A stretch of 64,000 nucleotides of DNA from Nocardioides sp. Soil797 (GTDB lineage Bacteria > Actinomycetota > Actinomycetes > Propionibacteriales > Nocardioidaceae). The notes under the pieces were generated by a model that made no database searches, was not told where the DNA came from, and saw nothing but the letters and a program-made list of their open reading frames with translations. The position numbers and the translations under genes are program-made. Where the stretch lies: assembly GCA_001429555.1 (NCBI GenBank), contig LMSR01000014.1, forward strand, positions 304,766 through 368,765. Direction: 5' to 3'. How positions within the stretch are numbered: position 1 is the first letter of the stretch; each line of letters starts with the position of its first letter. This document shows positions 57,536 to 64,000 of this stretch, one piece after another.

Positions 57536-57624
57536 GGTCCGTTCGACATGCAGTTGCGCAGGGTGGCGCGCGCGTCCCTGCCTGATCTGGGCGGCGGCGG
57601 CGACAACTGCATGTCGAACGGGCC
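57536..57624. repeat. 89-bp inverted-repeat element, copy 2
   Basis: Ends 57536-57556 and 57604-57624 are inverted copies matching at 20 of 21 positions (cores TTCGACATGCAGTTG and CAACTGCATGTCGAA). The length equals copy 1 at 8764 exactly, yet the 47-bp centre is different and has its own pair GCAGGG/CCCTGC. It lies 23 bp after the dapB stop. Confidence 0.7.
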
Positions 57625-57724
57625 GGTGGCAGGCGAAGTCGGGCGGGTGCGGCCGGGGCGGGGAGTGGCCGCCAGCGCGGCAGGACGGATACGGGCAAAG
57701 GTCCGAAACTGCACAATTCTCGCG

Positions 57725-57740
57725 TTGCAAGAAATTGCAG
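57725..57740. promoter_or_regulatory. Possible operator upstream of the M4 protease
   Basis: TTGCAAGAAATTGCAG lies 88 bp before the protease start. It has the same frame as motifs at 32150-32180 and resembles sites of LacI/MalR-type sugar-responsive repressors in Actinobacteria. A weaker CTGCACAATTCT precedes it (57709-57720), making an imperfect inverted pair. Confidence 0.35.
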
Positions 57741-57827
57741 TGGTCCAGACCTTTCGGGTTACCCCTGAGTAATGAAAGGGTTGGCGGCGGGGAGGGAGAC
57801 CCCGACGCAGTACGGAAGGCTCAACTC

Positions 57828-59438
57828 ATGCGTAACACCCCGGCATGGGCCGCTCTCGGTGTGGCCACTCTTGCCACCAGCCTGGCCCTGACCGCTCCCG
57901 CTGGAGCCCAGACGGCGCAGACCGCGCAGACCGCTCAGCACAAGTCCGACGACGCCGTGACGACATTGCAGTCGCACCCGAAGGCGGCTCGCGCCAGCGA
58001 CGGTCAGGCGTTCAAGGTCGGCCAGACCATCGTCGATGCCGACGGCACGCGTCACGTGCGCATGCAGCGCACCTACCACGGCCTCGAGGTCGTGGGTGGC
58101 GACCTGGTGGTCCACCAGGACGCCGCCGGAGACCTGGAGGGCGTCAGCCAGACGCTCGCGAAAGCGCTGTCGGTCAACACCACGGCGACCGTCGGGAAGG
58201 CGCTCGCCAAGACTCGGGCGCTCGGTTCCAAGGTGGCCCAGTCTATCACCAAGCTCGACGTCAAGGGCGCTCCTGCGCTGGTCGTCGACGCCACCATCGC
58301 CTCCCCGCGCCTGGCCTGGCGCGTGATGAGCTCGGGCCACCAGGCCGACGGCACGCCGAGCCGCCTCGCGACGTACGTCGACGCCACGACCGGCAAGGTG
58401 ATCCGCAGCGAGCAGCAGATCATCAACGTCGACGGACAGGGGCAGACGCTCTACAGCGGCACGGCCACCATCCCGGTGACCAAGTCGGGTTCGACCTACA
58501 CGCTCACCGACCCGGTGCACGGCAACGGCGTGACCACCGACATGGGCAACAAGACCGACTCCATCCTCTGCACCCTGCTCGGTCTCGGTTGCACCAACGG
58601 CACCAAGATCACCAGCACCGACAACGTGTTCGGCAACGGCTCGAACAGTGATCGTCAGACTGCCGCCGCCGACGCGGTCTACGGTGCCGCCGAGACCTGG
58701 GACTACTTCAAGAACGTCCACGGTCGCAACGGCATCTTCGGTGACGGTTCGGGTGCCCCGAGCCGGGTCCACTACGGCAACGACTACGTCAACGCCTTCT
58801 GGGACGGCGAGAAGATGACGTACGGCGACGGCGACGGCAGCGAGTTCGGCCCGCTGGTCTCCCTCGACGTCTCCGGCCACGAGATGTCGCACGGTGTCAC
58901 CGAGCACACCGCCGGGCTGACCTACTCCGGCGAGTCGGGCGGGCTCAACGAGGCCACCTCCGACATCTTCGGCACGATGGTGGAGTTCTACGCCGCCAAC
59001 TCCAACGACCCGGGCGACTACTACATCGGCGAGGAGTTCGACCTCAAGAACCACGCCGGCTTCCGCCGCATGGACGACCCGGCGAAGGACGGGGCCTCGC
59101 AGAGCTGCTGGAGCACGGACACCAAGAACGTCGACGTGCACTACTCCTCGGGAGTGGGCAACCACTTCTTCTACCTCCTCGCCGAGGGGTCGGGCGCCAA
59201 GACGATCGGCGGAAAGGCGCACAACTCGCCGACCTGCAACGGCTCCACGATCACCGGTGTCGGCCGCGACGCCGCCGCCAAGATCTGGTTCCGCGCGCTC
59301 GACGTGTACATGACGTCGAGCACCAACTACGCCCAGGCCCGCACCGCCACGCTCAACGCGGCCAAGGATCTCTACGGCCAGGGCAGCGCGCAGTACAACA
59401 CCGTGGCTGCGGCGTGGAGCGCCGTCTCGGTCAACTGA
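57828..59438 (+). CDS. Secreted M4 (thermolysin-like) metalloprotease
   Basis: A 536-residue preproprotein. The signal peptide (ALGVATLATSLALTAPAGA) is followed by a short AQTAQTAQTAQ repeat. An FTP/PepSY propeptide occupies about 45-220, then the M4 catalytic domain. Zinc ligands: H351 and H355 in GHEMSHGVTEH and E375 in LNEATSD. The second catalytic His lies in the DVHYSSGVGNHFFY block. ATG 57828 follows GGAAGG. It would be exported and self-activated to digest protein outside the cell. Confidence 0.94.
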   Translation: MRNTPAWAALGVATLATSLALTAPAGAQTAQTAQTAQHKSDDAVTTLQSHPKAARASDGQAFKVGQTIVDADGTRHVRMQRTYHGLEVVGGDLVVHQDAAGDLEGVSQTLAKALSVNTTATVGKALAKTRALGSKVAQSITKLDVKGAPALVVDATIASPRLAWRVMSSGHQADGTPSRLATYVDATTGKVIRSEQQIINVDGQGQTLYSGTATIPVTKSGSTYTLTDPVHGNGVTTDMGNKTDSILCTLLGLGCTNGTKITSTDNVFGNGSNSDRQTAAADAVYGAAETWDYFKNVHGRNGIFGDGSGAPSRVHYGNDYVNAFWDGEKMTYGDGDGSEFGPLVSLDVSGHEMSHGVTEHTAGLTYSGESGGLNEATSDIFGTMVEFYAANSNDPGDYYIGEEFDLKNHAGFRRMDDPAKDGASQSCWSTDTKNVDVHYSSGVGNHFFYLLAEGSGAKTIGGKAHNSPTCNGSTITGVGRDAAAKIWFRALDVYMTSSTNYAQARTATLNAAKDLYGQGSAQYNTVAAAWSAVSVN

Positions 59439-59495
59439 TCGGTGCCTGATGCCGGGTGCCCCCGGCAGGTCGAGACCTCCTCCCGGCCGAAATGA

Positions 59496-59529
59496 GAACT
59501 TCCCGGCCGGAATTTCGGCCGGGAAGTTC
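59496..59529. terminator. Terminator hairpin after the M4 protease
   Basis: Perfect 14-bp stem (GAACTTCCCGGCCG with its inverse) and a 6-nt GAATTT loop, 58 bp after the protease stop. An extra half copy, TCCCGGCCGAAAT, lies at 59481-59493. Confidence 0.75.
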
Positions 59530-59558
59530 CCATTTCACCGGGTACCCGGTGAAATGGG
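59529..59558. terminator. 30-bp perfect palindrome
   Basis: A gapless perfect palindrome with centre CCGGGTACCCGG and arms extending through CATTTCA/TGAAATG. Lying between the convergent protease and GNAT genes right after another hairpin, it can serve as the terminator for the leftward gene or as a dyad site. Confidence 0.7.
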
Positions 59559-59591
59559 GCTGGGACAGGTGTGGCAGGTGGGACTCGTGGG

Positions 59592-60137
59592 CTACAGGGC
59601 GGTGTGGAGTCGGACCTGCTTGACCGTCACCGTGCCGTCGCCGCGCAGGTCCAGCTCGCGATGAGCACCGTCGGGCGCCCAGCCGGCCCCTTCGAGGAAT
59701 GCCCTGAGCTGGTCGGCGTCGGCGTTGACCCAGAACGTCGCCCGGTGGAACTTGTCCGCGCGCAACGTGTCGGCACAGGCCTGCAGCAGTCGCGAGCCAT
59801 GGCCCTTGCCGAGCTCGTCGGGGTCGACCGAGAACTCCACGATGTCACCGTCGGCGACCTGGTCGCCGTCCGGATCCTGGCTCGGCATGGTCGACGCGAA
59901 GCCGGTGATCCGGTTGCGCTCGAGGGCGACGAGTACCCGGTTGCGGGCGTCCTTCGGCCGGGTCATCGACTCGTGCCAGATCCGGGCGAGCTCGTCGGCG
60001 GTGAGCTCGGCCAACACCTCGGCCGGCAGCAACTCGGCGTACGACGACTGCCAGGCGCGCACCTGCACCGAGGCAATGCCCGGCGCGTCATCTGCCCAGG
60101 CGACGCGGACTGAGACATCGGCGGTGGGGGAGTTCAT
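59592..60137 (-). CDS. GNAT family N-acetyltransferase
   Basis: A 181-residue GNAT protein. Strand 4 and the acetyl-CoA loop read [23 protein letters not shown] (GKGHGSRL), and the final part [19 protein letters not shown] is the usual motif B. The N-terminal helix [16 protein letters not shown] is typical of small-molecule acetyltransferases. Substrate unknown. ATG 60137. Confidence 0.85.
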   Translation of the reverse strand: MNSPTADVSVRVAWADDAPGIASVQVRAWQSSYAELLPAEVLAELTADELARIWHESMTRPKDARNRVLVALERNRITGFASTMPSQDPDGDQVADGDIVEFSVDPDELGKGHGSRLLQACADTLRADKFHRATFWVNADADQLRAFLEGAGWAPDGAHRELDLRGDGTVTVKQVRLHTAL

Positions 60138-60224
60138 GACCCCATCGTTGCAGGGCGGCGCCGGAGGGGAGGGACGAGGTCACAGCCCTCGTGTTACACC
60201 AGATCGCCAGAAATGCGTGAGTTC

Positions 60225-60241
60225 GTAACATCCGCTGTTAC
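60225..60241. promoter_or_regulatory. Predicted operator of the paa operon
   Basis: GTAACA-N5-TGTTAC (60225-60230 and 60236-60241) lies 11 bp before GTG 60252. A related GTGTTACAC is at 60191-60199. Position suits repression by a TetR-type PaaR-like protein relieved by phenylacetyl-CoA; the regulator is not in the window. Confidence 0.45.
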
Positions 60242-60251
60242 CGTGGTCACT

Positions 60252-61262
60252 GTGTACGGCAACGACTTCACCACCCCCGAGCAGCAGGCGGCCCCGGATT
60301 CGGCCGCGCCGCGCCCGGCCGACGACGAGCCCGCCTCCTTCCGTGCTCTCCTCGAGGCCGACGACCGGGTCGAACCCCGCGACGAGATGCCCGAGGCGTA
60401 CCGAAAGACGTTGATCCGCCAGATCGCGCAACACGCACACTCCGAGATCATCGGCATGCAGCCCGAGGGCAACTGGATCAGCCGGGCGCCCAGCCTGCGT
60501 CGCAAGGCAATCCTGATGGCCAAGGTGCAGGACGAGGCCGGCCACGGCCTCTACCTCTACGCTGCCGCCGAGACGCTCGGCGTCGACCGGGCCGACCTGC
60601 TCGACCAGTTGCACAGCGGTCGGCAGAAGTACTCCTCGATCTTCAACTACCCCACGCTCACCTGGGCCGACGTCGGGGCGATCGGCTGGCTCGTCGACGG
60701 CGCCGCGATCGTCAACCAGGTGCCGCTGTGCCGGTGCTCCTACGGGCCCTACGCCCGGGCGATGGTGCGGGTCTGCAAGGAGGAGTCGTTCCACCAACGC
60801 CAGGGCTTCGAGATCCTGCACACGCTGTCCCACGGCAGCGACGCGCAGAAGGCGATGGCCCAGGACGCGGTCAACCGCTACTGGTGGCCGAGCCTGATGA
60901 TGTTCGGCCCTCCCGACGACGACTCGCCCAACTCCGCCCAGTCGATGGCCTGGGGCATCAAACGCTTCTCCAACGACGACCTGCGCCAGCGGTTCATAGA
61001 CATGACCGTCCCGCAGGCCGAGGCCCTCGGGCTCACCCTCCCCGACGACGCGATCGCGTGGAACGAGGAGCGCGGCCACTACGACTTCACGCCGGTCGAC
61101 TTCACCGAGCTCTTCGAGGTGATCCGCGGCAACGGCCCGTGCAACGAGCAGCGCCTCTCCCACCGGGTCCGCGCCCACGAGGAGGGCGCCTGGGTTCGCG
61201 AGGCAGCAGCGGCGTACGCCGACAAGCAGGCCGCCCGCAAGCAGACGGAGTCGGTGGCATGA
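60252..61262 (+). CDS. paaA: 1,2-phenylacetyl-CoA epoxidase, catalytic subunit PaaA
   Basis: A 336-residue di-iron monooxygenase subunit that epoxidises the ring of phenylacetyl-CoA. Metal ligands are in the ferritin-like segments [22 protein letters not shown] and [14 protein letters not shown] 60252 is preferred over ATG 60213 because the upstream ATG lies ahead of the palindromic operator and adds only 13 non-conserved residues. First gene of paaABCDE; its stop overlaps paaB (ATGA). Confidence 0.94.
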   Translation: MYGNDFTTPEQQAAPDSAAPRPADDEPASFRALLEADDRVEPRDEMPEAYRKTLIRQIAQHAHSEIIGMQPEGNWISRAPSLRRKAILMAKVQDEAGHGLYLYAAAETLGVDRADLLDQLHSGRQKYSSIFNYPTLTWADVGAIGWLVDGAAIVNQVPLCRCSYGPYARAMVRVCKEESFHQRQGFEILHTLSHGSDAQKAMAQDAVNRYWWPSLMMFGPPDDDSPNSAQSMAWGIKRFSNDDLRQRFIDMTVPQAEALGLTLPDDAIAWNEERGHYDFTPVDFTELFEVIRGNGPCNEQRLSHRVRAHEEGAWVREAAAAYADKQAARKQTESVA

Positions 61263-61549
61263 ACGCGAGTCCCGAGGAACCACTCTGGGAGGTCTTCGTC
61301 CGTTCTCGTCGCGGCCTGTCCCACGTGCACGTCGGGTCGCTGCACGCCGCCGACGCCGAGATGGCGTTGCGCAATGCCCGTGACCTCTACACCCGTCGAC
61401 GCGAAGGTGTGTCGATCTGGGTGGTGCCGGCGGCCGCGATCGAGGCCACCAGCCCCGACGAGAAGGACTCCTTCTTCGACCCCGCCGTCGACAAGGTCTA
61501 TCGCCACCCCACGTTCTACGACGTGCCCGAGGGGGTCGAGCACCTATGA
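61259..61549 (+). CDS. paaB: 1,2-phenylacetyl-CoA epoxidase subunit PaaB
   Basis: A 96-residue subunit that links PaaAC units in the epoxidase complex. The sequence [30 protein letters not shown] in pieces and [18 protein letters not shown] are characteristic. It overlaps paaA by 4 bp and the ATG of the first paaC repeat by 4 bp. Confidence 0.94.
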   Translation: MNASPEEPLWEVFVRSRRGLSHVHVGSLHAADAEMALRNARDLYTRRREGVSIWVVPAAAIEATSPDEKDSFFDPAVDKVYRHPTFYDVPEGVEHL

Positions 61550-61734
61550 GCACCCCACCGAGTTCTTCGACTCCTCCGCTTCGCTCCTCCGCCGAACAAC
61601 TCGCCGGGGACCCCGCCATGAGCACCCCACCGAGTTCTTCGACTCCTCCGCTTCGCTCCTCCGCCGAACAACTCGCCGGGGACCCCGCCATGAGCACCCC
61701 ACCGAGTTCTGAACAACTCGCCGGGGACCCCGCC
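61546..61734. repeat. Tandem 72-bp repeats at the 5' end of paaC
   Basis: Copies at 61546-61617 and 61618-61689 are identical as far as I can read, and a third at 61690-61734 lacks 27 internal bp. Each starts with ATGAGCACCCC and ends GGGGACCCCGCC. The unit contains an inverted pair GAGTTCTTCG/CGAACAACTC, with one mismatch, around CTCCTCCGCTTCGCTCCTCCG. This looks like a palindromic repeat that entered the gene and was then duplicated. Confidence 0.85.
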
Positions 61735-62508
61735 ATGAGTCCGCTCGAGAACTATCTGCTGGCCCTGGCCGACGATGCGTTGATCTCCTCCCAGCGCCTC
61801 GGCTGGTGGATCAGCCGTGCGCCGCAGCTCGAGGAAGACGTGGCGATGGCCAACATCGGTCTCGACCAGCTCGGCCAGGCCCGAGCCCTGCTGACCCTGG
61901 TCGGCGAGACGACCGGGCAGAGCGAGGACGAGCTGGCCTACCTGCGCGACGAGCGGGACTTCCGCAACGTCTGCCTCGTGGAGCGGGAGCAGAGCGACTT
62001 CGCGGTGGCGATGACCCGCCTGCTGATCTTCTCCACCTGGCAGCACGAGCTCTACGGCGCCCTGACCTCCAGCAGCCACCCGACACTGGCCGCGATCGCG
62101 GCCAAGGCCGTCAAGGAGACCGCCTACCACGCCGACCACGCCGCGCACTGGGTGCTGCGACTGGGCGACGGCACCGATGAGTCCCACCGCCGGATGCAGG
62201 CGGCGCTGGAGGCGGAGTGGCCGTGGCGCGACGAGCTCTTCGACAACACGTTTCTCAATGAACCAGACCTCAACGTTGCACCACACGACGCACAACTCAT
62301 GGTCGACGGCACTGCCGTCGATCCCGCAACACTGCGAGAACCGGTCGAACGGCGACTCGGCGCCGTCCTCGACCAAGCCACGCTGGGCGTGCCCGAGCCC
62401 CGGGTCGTGTTCAGCAAGGGACGAGATGGGAGACACACCGAAGTGATGGGCTATCTGCTTTCCGAGATGCAACACCTCCACCGCTCACACCAGGGGGACA
62501 CGTGGTGA
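61546..62508 (+). CDS. paaC: 1,2-phenylacetyl-CoA epoxidase structural subunit PaaC with a repeated N-terminal leader
   Basis: The conserved PaaC begins at ATG 61735 (SPLENYLLALADDALISSQRLGWW), giving about 257 residues, the normal size. The frame however opens at ATG 61546, overlapping the paaB stop, and adds 63 residues made of two 24-residue repeats and one shortened 15-residue copy. PaaC is the ferritin-fold partner of PaaA without a working di-iron site. Any of four ATG codons (61546, 61618, 61690, 61735) could be used; no strong ribosome site precedes 61735. Confidence 0.9.
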   Translation: MSTPPSSSTPPLRSSAEQLAGDPAMSTPPSSSTPPLRSSAEQLAGDPAMSTPPSSEQLAGDPAMSPLENYLLALADDALISSQRLGWWISRAPQLEEDVAMANIGLDQLGQARALLTLVGETTGQSEDELAYLRDERDFRNVCLVEREQSDFAVAMTRLLIFSTWQHELYGALTSSSHPTLAAIAAKAVKETAYHADHAAHWVLRLGDGTDESHRRMQAALEAEWPWRDELFDNTFLNEPDLNVAPHDAQLMVDGTAVDPATLREPVERRLGAVLDQATLGVPEPRVVFSKGRDGRHTEVMGYLLSEMQHLHRSHQGDTW

Positions 62509-62987
62509 ACGCGACCCTGACCCGCTCCCGGGCCTGGAGCATCGCCGCGGCCGTTCCCGACCCCGAGCTGCCCGTCGTCACCATCGCCGACCTGGGCATC
62601 CTGCGTGACGTCACCGAGCACGACCAGGGCTCCGTGCACGTGCGGATCACGCCGACCTATTCCGGGTGTCCGGCGATGGAGACGATCCGCGAAGACATCG
62701 TCACGGCGCTCTCCGAGGCCGGGTACCGCCACGTCTGCGTCGAGTTCGTGCTCGCCCCGGCGTGGACCACCGACTGGATGAGCGACGAAGGACGCCGCAA
62801 GCTCTCGGCGTACGGCATCGCGCCGCCGGGGCCGCGCCACTCCGTGGAGCTCACCCTGTCGGTGAAGTGCCCGCAGTGCGGCAGTGCGCGCACCCGCGAG
62901 CTGAGCCGCTTCGGCTCCACGTCCTGCAAGGCGCTGTGGGTGTGCGGTGACTGTCGGGAGCCGTTCGACCACTTCAAGGCGATCTGA
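62505..62987 (+). CDS. paaD: Phenylacetyl-CoA epoxidase maturation factor PaaD
   Basis: A 160-residue DUF59/SufT-like protein needed to mature the Fe-S/di-iron enzyme. It has VPDPELPVVTIADLGILRDV and the TPTYSGCPAM motif with its conserved Cys. A C-terminal zinc-ribbon-like part has CPQCGS and CGDC. GTG 62505 overlaps the paaC stop (GTGA) and is 7 nt from GGGGG; GTG 62502 is the alternative. Confidence 0.92.
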   Translation: MNATLTRSRAWSIAAAVPDPELPVVTIADLGILRDVTEHDQGSVHVRITPTYSGCPAMETIREDIVTALSEAGYRHVCVEFVLAPAWTTDWMSDEGRRKLSAYGIAPPGPRHSVELTLSVKCPQCGSARTRELSRFGSTSCKALWVCGDCREPFDHFKAI

Positions 62988-64000
62988 ATGACGAGGCACG
63001 CCGCGTTCCACCCCCTTCGGGTCTCCACGATCGAACCGCTGACCGATGACGCGGTGGCGCTGACCTTCGAGGTGCCCGACGACCTTCGAGGGGCCTACAC
63101 CTGGCGTGCCGGGCAACACCTGACCATCAACTGCGACGACGGCGTACGCCGCAGCTATTCGATCGCCACGTCGCCGACCAGCGGCGTGATGAAGGTCGGC
63201 ATCAAGCGCATCCCGGGAGGCGCGTTCTCCGGGGCCGCGCTCGACCGGCTCCGTCCCGGTGACAGCCTCGAGGTGATGACACCGGCAGGCCGCTTCAGCC
63301 CCGTGGGCGGCGTTGGTCAGCCGCGGTCGTACGCCGCGATCGCTGCCGGGTCGGGCATCACGCCGGTGCTCTCCATCGTGACGTCACTGCTCGAGTCGGA
63401 GCCCGAGGCCGAGGTGACGCTGCTCTACGCGAACCGAAACAGCGGCTCGGTGATGTTCCTCGACGAGGTGCATGACCTCAAGGACCGGTTCCTGACCCGC
63501 TTCCGGGTCGTCCACGTCCTGTCCCGCGAGGAGCAGGAGGTCGAGATGTTCTCCGGGCGCCTCGACGTGGAGCGGATGCAGCGCATCATCGGCTCCTTCC
63601 TGCCGGTCGACTCGGTCGACGAGTGGTTCCTCTGCGGCCCGTTGGAGATGGTCACCGCGTTGCGTGACGAGCTGGTGTCGGCGGGAGCCACATCGGTCCA
63701 CACCGAGCTCTTCCACGCGGAGACCACGCCCCGGCCGCGCCCCACCGAGGACACTGTGGGCGAGGGCGAGTCGGGGGCCGCGAAGGTGACGGTGAGGCTC
63801 GACGGACGCAGTTCGACGTTCTCCCTGGCACGTGGTGGCGCTCCGGTGCTGGAGGCGGCGCTCGCCGTCCGCTCCGATGCACCGTTCGCCTGTCGCGGCG
63901 GGGTCTGCGGTACCTGCCGGGCCAAGGTCGTCTCCGGGACCGTTGAGATGGACACCAACTGGGCGCTCGAGGACGACGAGGTCGCGCGCGGCTACGTGCT
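62988..64000 (+). CDS. paaE: Phenylacetyl-CoA epoxidase reductase PaaE, cut by the window edge
   Basis: ATG 62988 directly follows the paaD stop. The visible 337 residues hold an FAD domain (RRSYSIATSP), an NAD(P) domain (AAIAAGSGITPVLSI and FLCGPLEMV) and a C-terminal plant-type ferredoxin with cysteines in FACRGGVCGTCRAKVVSG. It passes electrons from NADPH to the PaaA site. Only the last residues, with the fourth cluster Cys region complete or nearly so, lie beyond the edge. Confidence 0.94.
   Translation, partial: MTRHAAFHPLRVSTIEPLTDDAVALTFEVPDDLRGAYTWRAGQHLTINCDDGVRRSYSIATSPTSGVMKVGIKRIPGGAFSGAALDRLRPGDSLEVMTPAGRFSPVGGVGQPRSYAAIAAGSGITPVLSIVTSLLESEPEAEVTLLYANRNSGSVMFLDEVHDLKDRFLTRFRVVHVLSREEQEVEMFSGRLDVERMQRIIGSFLPVDSVDEWFLCGPLEMVTALRDELVSAGATSVHTELFHAETTPRPRPTEDTVGEGESGAAKVTVRLDGRSSTFSLARGGAPVLEAALAVRSDAPFACRGGVCGTCRAKVVSGTVEMDTNWALEDDEVARGYV

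Overview
The window is high-GC DNA whose gene order (rpsB-tsf-pyrH-frr-cdsA, dxr-rseP-ispG, rimP-nusA-ylxR-infB-rbfA-truB-ribF, rpsO-pnp-M16 peptidase, dapB) is the conserved chromosomal backbone of Actinobacteria. The frequent cgtacg hexamers, many GTG starts, and many genes with a TAnnnT -10 box only 6-8 nt before the start codon point to Nocardioides or a close relative (Nocardioidaceae). That placement is inferred from sequence style and synteny; no database search was possible.

Layout. 1-650: the end of a tyrosine recombinase and a decayed methyltransferase fragment, next to a leftward M23 peptidase. 1.6-6.3 kb: translation and lipid genes (S2, EF-Ts, UMP kinase, RRF, CdsA). 6.3-8.7 kb: two small lipoproteins and RlmN. 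9-11.6 kb: a GT4 glycosyltransferase and a UDP-glucose dehydrogenase. 11.7-16.8 kb: a six-gene MoxR/DUF58/VWA/TPR operon. 16.8-19.6 kb, leftward: LOG-like protein, BluB, RIO kinase. 19.7-27.1 kb: a truncated AMP-forming synthetase N-terminus, a secreted M1 peptidase, then DXR, a site-2 protease and IspG, with a convergent secreted polysaccharide deacetylase. 27.2-33.2 kb: small genes around ProS. 33.3-42.4 kb: the nusA-infB translation operon, then RibF and a membrane protein. 42.6-50.5 kb: a NarL/LuxR two-component system, two tandem MMPL transporters and two paralogous four-helix membrane proteins. 50.6-54.9 kb: S15, PNPase, M16 peptidase. 54.9-57.5 kb: SatD-like regulator with its membrane partner, a methyltransferase, DapB. 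57.8-60.1 kb: secreted M4 metalloprotease and a GNAT. 60.25 kb to the right edge: paaABCDE, the phenylacetyl-CoA epoxidase operon (paaE cut by the edge).

The window is mainly housekeeping sequence. I found no CRISPR array, tRNA, rRNA, phage or intact insertion sequence. The most unusual content is repeat DNA, both between and inside genes. There is a pair of 89-bp elements with near-identical 21-bp inverted ends. Several intergenic hairpins have perfect 20-21 bp arms. A palindromic repeat lies in frame inside truB. A 72-bp module carrying its own ATG is triplicated at the 5' end of paaC, adding 63 residues. Other items worth a look are the S2 protein fused to a small extra C-terminal domain, the AT-rich palindrome in front of satD, and the freestanding N-terminal piece of an adenylate-forming enzyme.
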